A stretch of DNA of 64,000 nt, taken from Saururus chinensis (lineage: Eukaryota > Streptophyta > Magnoliopsida > Piperales > Saururaceae). The notes beneath the pieces were generated by a model, which was not told the origin of the DNA, searched no databases, and saw nothing but the letters and a program-made list of their open reading frames with translations. This document shows positions 59,700 to 64,000 of this stretch, in pieces. The position numbers and the translations under genes were made by a program. Location: NCBI GenBank assembly GCA_035235625.1, contig CP141144.1:20457014-20521013 (forward strand), given 5' to 3'. How positions within the stretch are numbered: the stretch's first letter is position 1; each line of letters opens with the position of its first letter.

Positions 59700-60480
59700 A
59701 ATGCTTCAACCTCTATATTGTACAAATGCATCGGCTATGTCATTCAAGTGGCTTAGAATTGAACAAGAAGTAGAATAGTAAAGTCCAGATAAATCTCTAG
59801 TAATATAATTTAAAAAATTAAAAAATGCATCAAACAAATAGATATGGCAAAATTACTTTCATTAAGTCCTACATGAGGTAAATTTTCTATAGCCCACCAT
59901 AGAATTAAATTTTCAAATCCTACATAAGATTTTAACATTAAACACATGACATTCCACCTATGATGACATCTAATTGAAACTTTGCATATTTCCTACCATG
60001 CAATCTACATAATTCTTTAAATTCTTGTAATCTAGAGGGTGAAGAGGTGATATGTAACAAAATATTTTTAATTAATTGAATATGAGGTTTTATTATATTT
60101 AAACCATATTAAACATGTACAAATAAATTAATTATGTGACATGCACATCTAACATGAAATATATTTGATTTTATTGGACCAATGTGATCACAATGGGATT
60201 CTAAAAGTTCTACCATTAAATTAATATTAGAGGCATTATTTAAAGTAATAGCCATAATTTTATCTTTAATTGAGTATTCACTTAAAACATACATCTATGA
60301 TCTTTCGATAATTGAAGCAATGTGAGGATATTCTGAAATGTTGAAAAATATTATTCTCTTCTTTAATTTTCATAATTCATCTATAAAATGAGTAGTAACA
60401 CATGCATAATCAATATCTTAGATACTAGTCTAAATATCAGAAGTTAGAGAATAATCTTACCCTGAATTGTTTATAGGCGA
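59700..60480 (-). pseudogene. hAT (Ac-like) transposase fragment
   Basis: On the minus strand the best-preserved piece (60294-60109) reads SIKDKIMAITLNNASNINLM then IFHVRCACHIINLFV. This is the hAT transposase core, in which a catalytic aspartate normally stands at the LNNAS position (usually VDNAS); asparagine here replaces it. Further pieces follow in shifting frames: RLQEFKELCRLHGRKYAKFQ (near 60020), then MLKSYVGFENLILWW. Several stops and frame changes. The enzyme would cut and paste hAT elements. Only about a third of the usual length can be recognised. Confidence 0.8.
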
Positions 60481-61379
60481 AAGAGAAGGGTTGCTCGGTG
60501 CACACAACGTACTTCACAAGTTTCCTCCAATTTGTATCTTGATTAAAAGAAAAAGTATTATGAGAGGTAGAAGAGGCGATCATAGAACTTAGTTATGCTT
60601 GTTTGGGATCCTTCGGTCTATGTTTGGCAGAACATGATCTAACATAGCAAAGAAGATGTCTGGTACCCCCCTCCTCCCTTAGTTCCCATGCTTAGAATAC
60701 TTTTATAGTAATTACATTTAGCTTCGAGGATGAACTTGTTGGGGTTGTTAGGGTCATCCACCCTAATTTTTTTCATATGGCTTCACTACATAGAAGGTTG
60801 CCACTTCTTTTTCTCCCCAACCGACGAAGGCATTCATAGAATTCCTTCATGGTCGACTTCATTCATGTTTGTAAGTCCTCCTTTGGGAAAACTGATAGTC
60901 GAACTAAAGGGGGTGACCAAGGAGGAGGCATTGTAGGTTGATTGGGATGCCATATTCTTTTAAAAAAATTAGTAAGAGAAATAATATATATTAAAATAAA
61001 AATTAAATTATTAGTTCTAATTTACTTACCTTAATGCTTGAGAGTTTAGACTTGAGTTACCAGTTGCCTGCTTGATGGAGGAGGAGAAAGTTTGTGAATT
61101 GAAAACTTGAATCTTGATGATTGAGAAAGTGGGAGCTTAATTTTAATTAAAATAATAATAATTAAATTAATTAAGAGCTTGAGACTTGAGAGTATGGGAG
61201 GGGAGGATAAAAAGAGACTTAGATAGTAGAGGGAAGGGTGACTAGAAGGTTAAACACTTCCCCCTATTTATAGATTTTTAAATATAATAATTACCTCTTT
61301 GCCCTTAAATATGATTGTTATTTGATTGATATTGGGGTTAGAATTGTTTTTATGTGGGGAATGTGGCAATTTTGAAAAT

Positions 61380-61592
61380 ATAAGATTATTTTAATATTTT
61401 TTTAAAAGGGGGGCAGTGCCCCAAATGTCTGAGACGTAGGGGGTATTGCCCAGAACACGTTGGGGCATTTGCCCCATCCCATTGGCTAAGAGTCGTTGGG
61501 TGCCGGGCTGGGCAAGCTAGCCTATGGGTTGGCCCGGCCCTCCTCTTTATAGGCTGCCCATGGGCAGCTTGCACTTTTCCCATCCCTAACAC
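61380..61592 (-). mobile_element. Possible terminal region of the hAT element
   Basis: The minus strand reads TAGGGATGGGAAAAGTGC from 61589, like the TAGGG(A/G)TGGG starts of many plant hAT elements. It is followed by GC-rich text with repeated GGGGCA(A/T)TGCCCC-type phrases (61410-61480). The other terminus was not found, so the full extent and any duplication are unknown. Confidence 0.4.
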
Positions 61593-61700
61593 CACCCCTA
61601 CCACTACCATTACTGCCGCCACCGCCACCACTACCATGATTGTCGTTACCACTGCCACCGCTACTGCTACTGATGCCACCTCTGTCGCACTATCACCTCT
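61593..61700. repeat. Degenerate ACC/GCC trinucleotide microsatellite
   Basis: Runs of ACCACC, GCCACC and ACTACC over about 100 bp. The valine/alanine-rich frame opposite is an artefact. Confidence 0.8.
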
Positions 61701-62903
61701 ACTATAATTGGTGGATTTAAGTTTCAATTTTCTATAGTATTATTGGTATAAACAAATTATGAAAATTATTTAGGAACCTCCGAGTTTTTCTTTCACCCGG
61801 ATTCACTTTCTATTTTTTTCCCTTTGTCTCAATTTCTACCAATGCAAACAGACCTTAAAGGTCTGTATTTCAGTACATTGGCACAATGAGCAGTCTCATT
61901 TGGAAGGAGAATAAGGACAATAAAGTCAAGGAAGAGAAGAAAACATACAAATGTGTCATCTGATTACTCCGATAAGGGTGAGGGGAGAACAAAGACAGTT
62001 TTTCAAATGACGGTTGTGACAAGGAGGTGGCATCGGGGAAAGGCTGTAGCACAACACAAGATGGTGGAAGAAAGATGGTGATGCAGCAAGGCGATGGTTC
62101 AGGTGAAAAAGTGGTCAACAGAGAGATTGAACTTTTTATATAAAGAGTGGGTATTTTTGCCTTTTAACACAACAACGACCATTAATGACGTTTTATTACA
62201 AGTAATATAGTTGTTTGAGTTATTTATAAATATTAAATTATCTTTAATTTTATACATTAATAAAAAAAACTAAAGGTGTGCATTTTGGTACCTTGGCGGG
62301 AACATATGCGAATCCCTTCTTTAAAATAAAAAACTACTTCGGTGGTAGTTGATCAATTAAATCGTTCACCCAAAATTAAGAGGAAATGACCAAAGTAGAC
62401 TCATACTTTGGTCAATTAACTGAAATGTGAGCAAGTTTCTACTTATTACCAAAGTAGACTTTCTCACATGAGAACTTGTACATGTGGGAGCATTTTTGAC
62501 TGAAATACCCTCCCCAAAGTACACTTCTCCTCAGTGAATGGTGTCTCTTCGTCTCCCTCTCCACCGCTGCTTCCCGGAGAGTAGCTATTTGTCTCCCTCT
62601 CCACATCCAGTTCCATAAGAGCAGCTGGTTGTCTCACTGCCCTCTTTGTCATTTCCGACATCATCTCTCCCCCTTACTGCCCTCACCTCGGCCTCGCTCT
62701 CGTCCTCAATGTCCTCATCTTGCCCTCATCTGAAGGTATTTTTTTTAAACAAAATTGATATATTTGCTATTGAGAGTCATTGGATCTTGCCTCCATGTCC
62801 CATACATGATTATTGAAATGAATATTAAACAATTTTCATGCTTTGGTCTATTTGGTTTGTGCCTGTAGTTCCCATATTATTGTGACTGTCACATAATAAT
62901 AAA
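61701..62903. other. Intergenic stretch, no gene supported
   Basis: AT-rich with a C/T-rich patch (62520-62735) containing repeated GTCTCCCTCTCCAC phrases and ending CTGAAGGTATTTTTTT, which resembles a leader exon with splice donor. It could be the 5' end of a gene continuing toward 63720, but no protein is recognised. Confidence 0.35.
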
Positions 62904-63613
62904 ATGGTAGATTTTGTTGAGAATAAAGCATTTTACAAATTGCTTGTTGTGATTAGTACGTGTGATAAATATTAATATGAAACTGTGAACTGAATAACTA
63001 CAAAACTGGAAAACTATAAAACCAAAAAATTGGAAGTTGACAGGAATTTTACTGGTCATTTGCCGTAAAATAGGTGGAAAAGTATGAAACTAAATAACTG
63101 GAAACATATAAAACTGGAAAACTATAAACCTGAAAAACTATAACAATGGAAAATCATAAAACTGGATAACTGAAAAGGTAGATTTTGTTGAGAATAAAGC
63201 ATTTTACAAATTGCTTGTTGTGATTAGTACGTATGATAAATATTAATATGAAACTATGAACTAAATAGCTACAAAACTGGAAAACTATAAACCTGGAAAA
63301 CTATAACACTGGAAAATCATAAAACTGGATAACTGAAAAGGTAGATTTTGTTGAGAACAAAGCATTTTACAAATTGTTTGTTGTGATTAGTACGTATGTT
63401 AAATATTAATATGAAACTGTGAACTGAATAACTACAAAATTGGAAAACTATAAAATCGAAAAATTAGAAATTGATAGGAATTTTACTGGTCATTTGTCGT
63501 AAAATAGGTGGAAAAGTATGAAACTGAATAACTGGAAACATATAAAACTGGAAAACTATAAATTTAGAAAACTATAACACTGGAAAATCATAAAACTAGA
63601 AAACTGGATAAGA
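62904..63613. repeat. Three-unit tandem repeat with ACTGGAAAACTATAAA subrepeats
   Basis: Units start with GGTAGATTTTGTTGAGAA at about 62906, 63177 and 63340. The first and third are about 273 bp; the middle one is about 163 bp and lacks an internal ~110 bp. Each has an AT-rich head and a tail of 15-17-bp subrepeats of the form AACTGGAAAACTATAAA. Units are nearly identical, so the duplication is recent. Confidence 0.9.
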
Positions 63614-63719
63614 AAGAGCTTCATTAGTGAGCAATAATTGAATTTTTTAGGCATTATTTTTTTCATATGATTATACAATATATGTTTATTCCCTTCTGAT
63701 TGATTTTTAATTTAACATG

Positions 63720-64000
63720 TTTGTATAGGAAATGTCAAAGGCTATAGAAAAGAAAATCGATTAGAAAGGGGAAATTGCCGAAGAAGCTGTATGAAGAGGA
63801 TGACAACGGCCTTCCGGAGATAGAGAACTAAGCATAGATGCAGTATAACTTTGGAGCTCCGGGAAGCCTAGACATTAGCTGAGCTCAGCTATCATGCGAT
63901 CAACGGGGGGATCACAATAGGTGGGGCACGTCTCAACTGTGGATCTTCCTCATGGACTACAACCGATTGGTCTATGACAATTTCTCTCAGCGCAGCATAA
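63720..64000 (+). other. Possible exon start, unidentified, runs off the window
   Basis: After TTTGTATAG (a plausible acceptor, 63721-63729) base composition becomes more GC-rich and gene-like. A frame with RKLPKKLYEEDDNGLPEIEN is open only to about 63830. Further open stretches occur in other frames. I recognise no family. Confidence 0.25.

Noticed and set aside
61386-61727. 113-codon Val/Ala-rich minus-strand frame
   Set aside because: Arises from the trinucleotide microsatellite and GC-rich hAT terminal region.

Overview
This window looks like heterochromatic, repeat-packed intergenic DNA from a flowering plant. The plant assignment rests on a broken UDP-glucosyltransferase with the plant PSPG box, a KIB/DUF295 F-box remnant, an argininosuccinate lyase exon of plant type, a Copia element, large Gypsy-style LTRs, and a Mutator-like element with a plant mobile domain. 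I see no intact host gene, no rRNA or tRNA gene and no CRISPR array. Almost everything is transposable elements nested in one another; several nestings can be ordered from target-site duplications (TSDs).

Left third (1-28965): one old non-coding LTR retrotransposon on the minus strand ('family B'). Its 3' LTR ends at 12157 next to a polypurine tract, and its 5' LTR starts at 24353 next to a primer-binding site. It has been opened repeatedly. Its 3' LTR holds two large solo LTRs of 'family A': one cut by the window start (1-1276), one antisense (1704-10986, TSD GTACT). The antisense one itself contains a sense solo LTR of the same family (3378-8003, TSD TCTCA). Its internal region, made of tandem repeats, holds a non-autonomous hAT-like element (13498-22424). 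That element carries an argininosuccinate lyase exon and was in turn split by a degenerate 7.1-kb Mutator-like element with transposase, zinc knuckle and plant mobile domain. Its 5' LTR holds a further solo-LTR-like block (24964-28518).

Middle (28966-41600): LTR debris, then a UGT74-like pseudogene on the minus strand (41011-32354). Its first exon is interrupted by a 944-bp hAT element (39871-40814) and a full-length but broken Copia element (33644-39617).

Next (41610-51235): a coding-free CACTA element with GTCGCTAATA subterminal repeats. Inside it are a second member of the gene-capturing hAT-like family (43111-45009, carrying a different host fragment) and a 3.3-kb solo LTR (45447-48787). 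An older hAT relative with palindromic repeats follows.

Right end (51236-64000): a truncated KIB-type F-box gene, a long TA microsatellite, another family-A LTR (to 56144), a solo family-B LTR (57272-59359, TSD CTAAG), a decayed hAT transposase, and a striking 0.27-kb tandem repeat array.

Most notable observations: a short hairpin conserved among strongly diverged family-A LTRs, with one compensatory base-pair change; arrays of ~27-bp palindromes in the Mutator-like terminal repeats; and two copies of one hAT-like family each carrying a different host-gene fragment.
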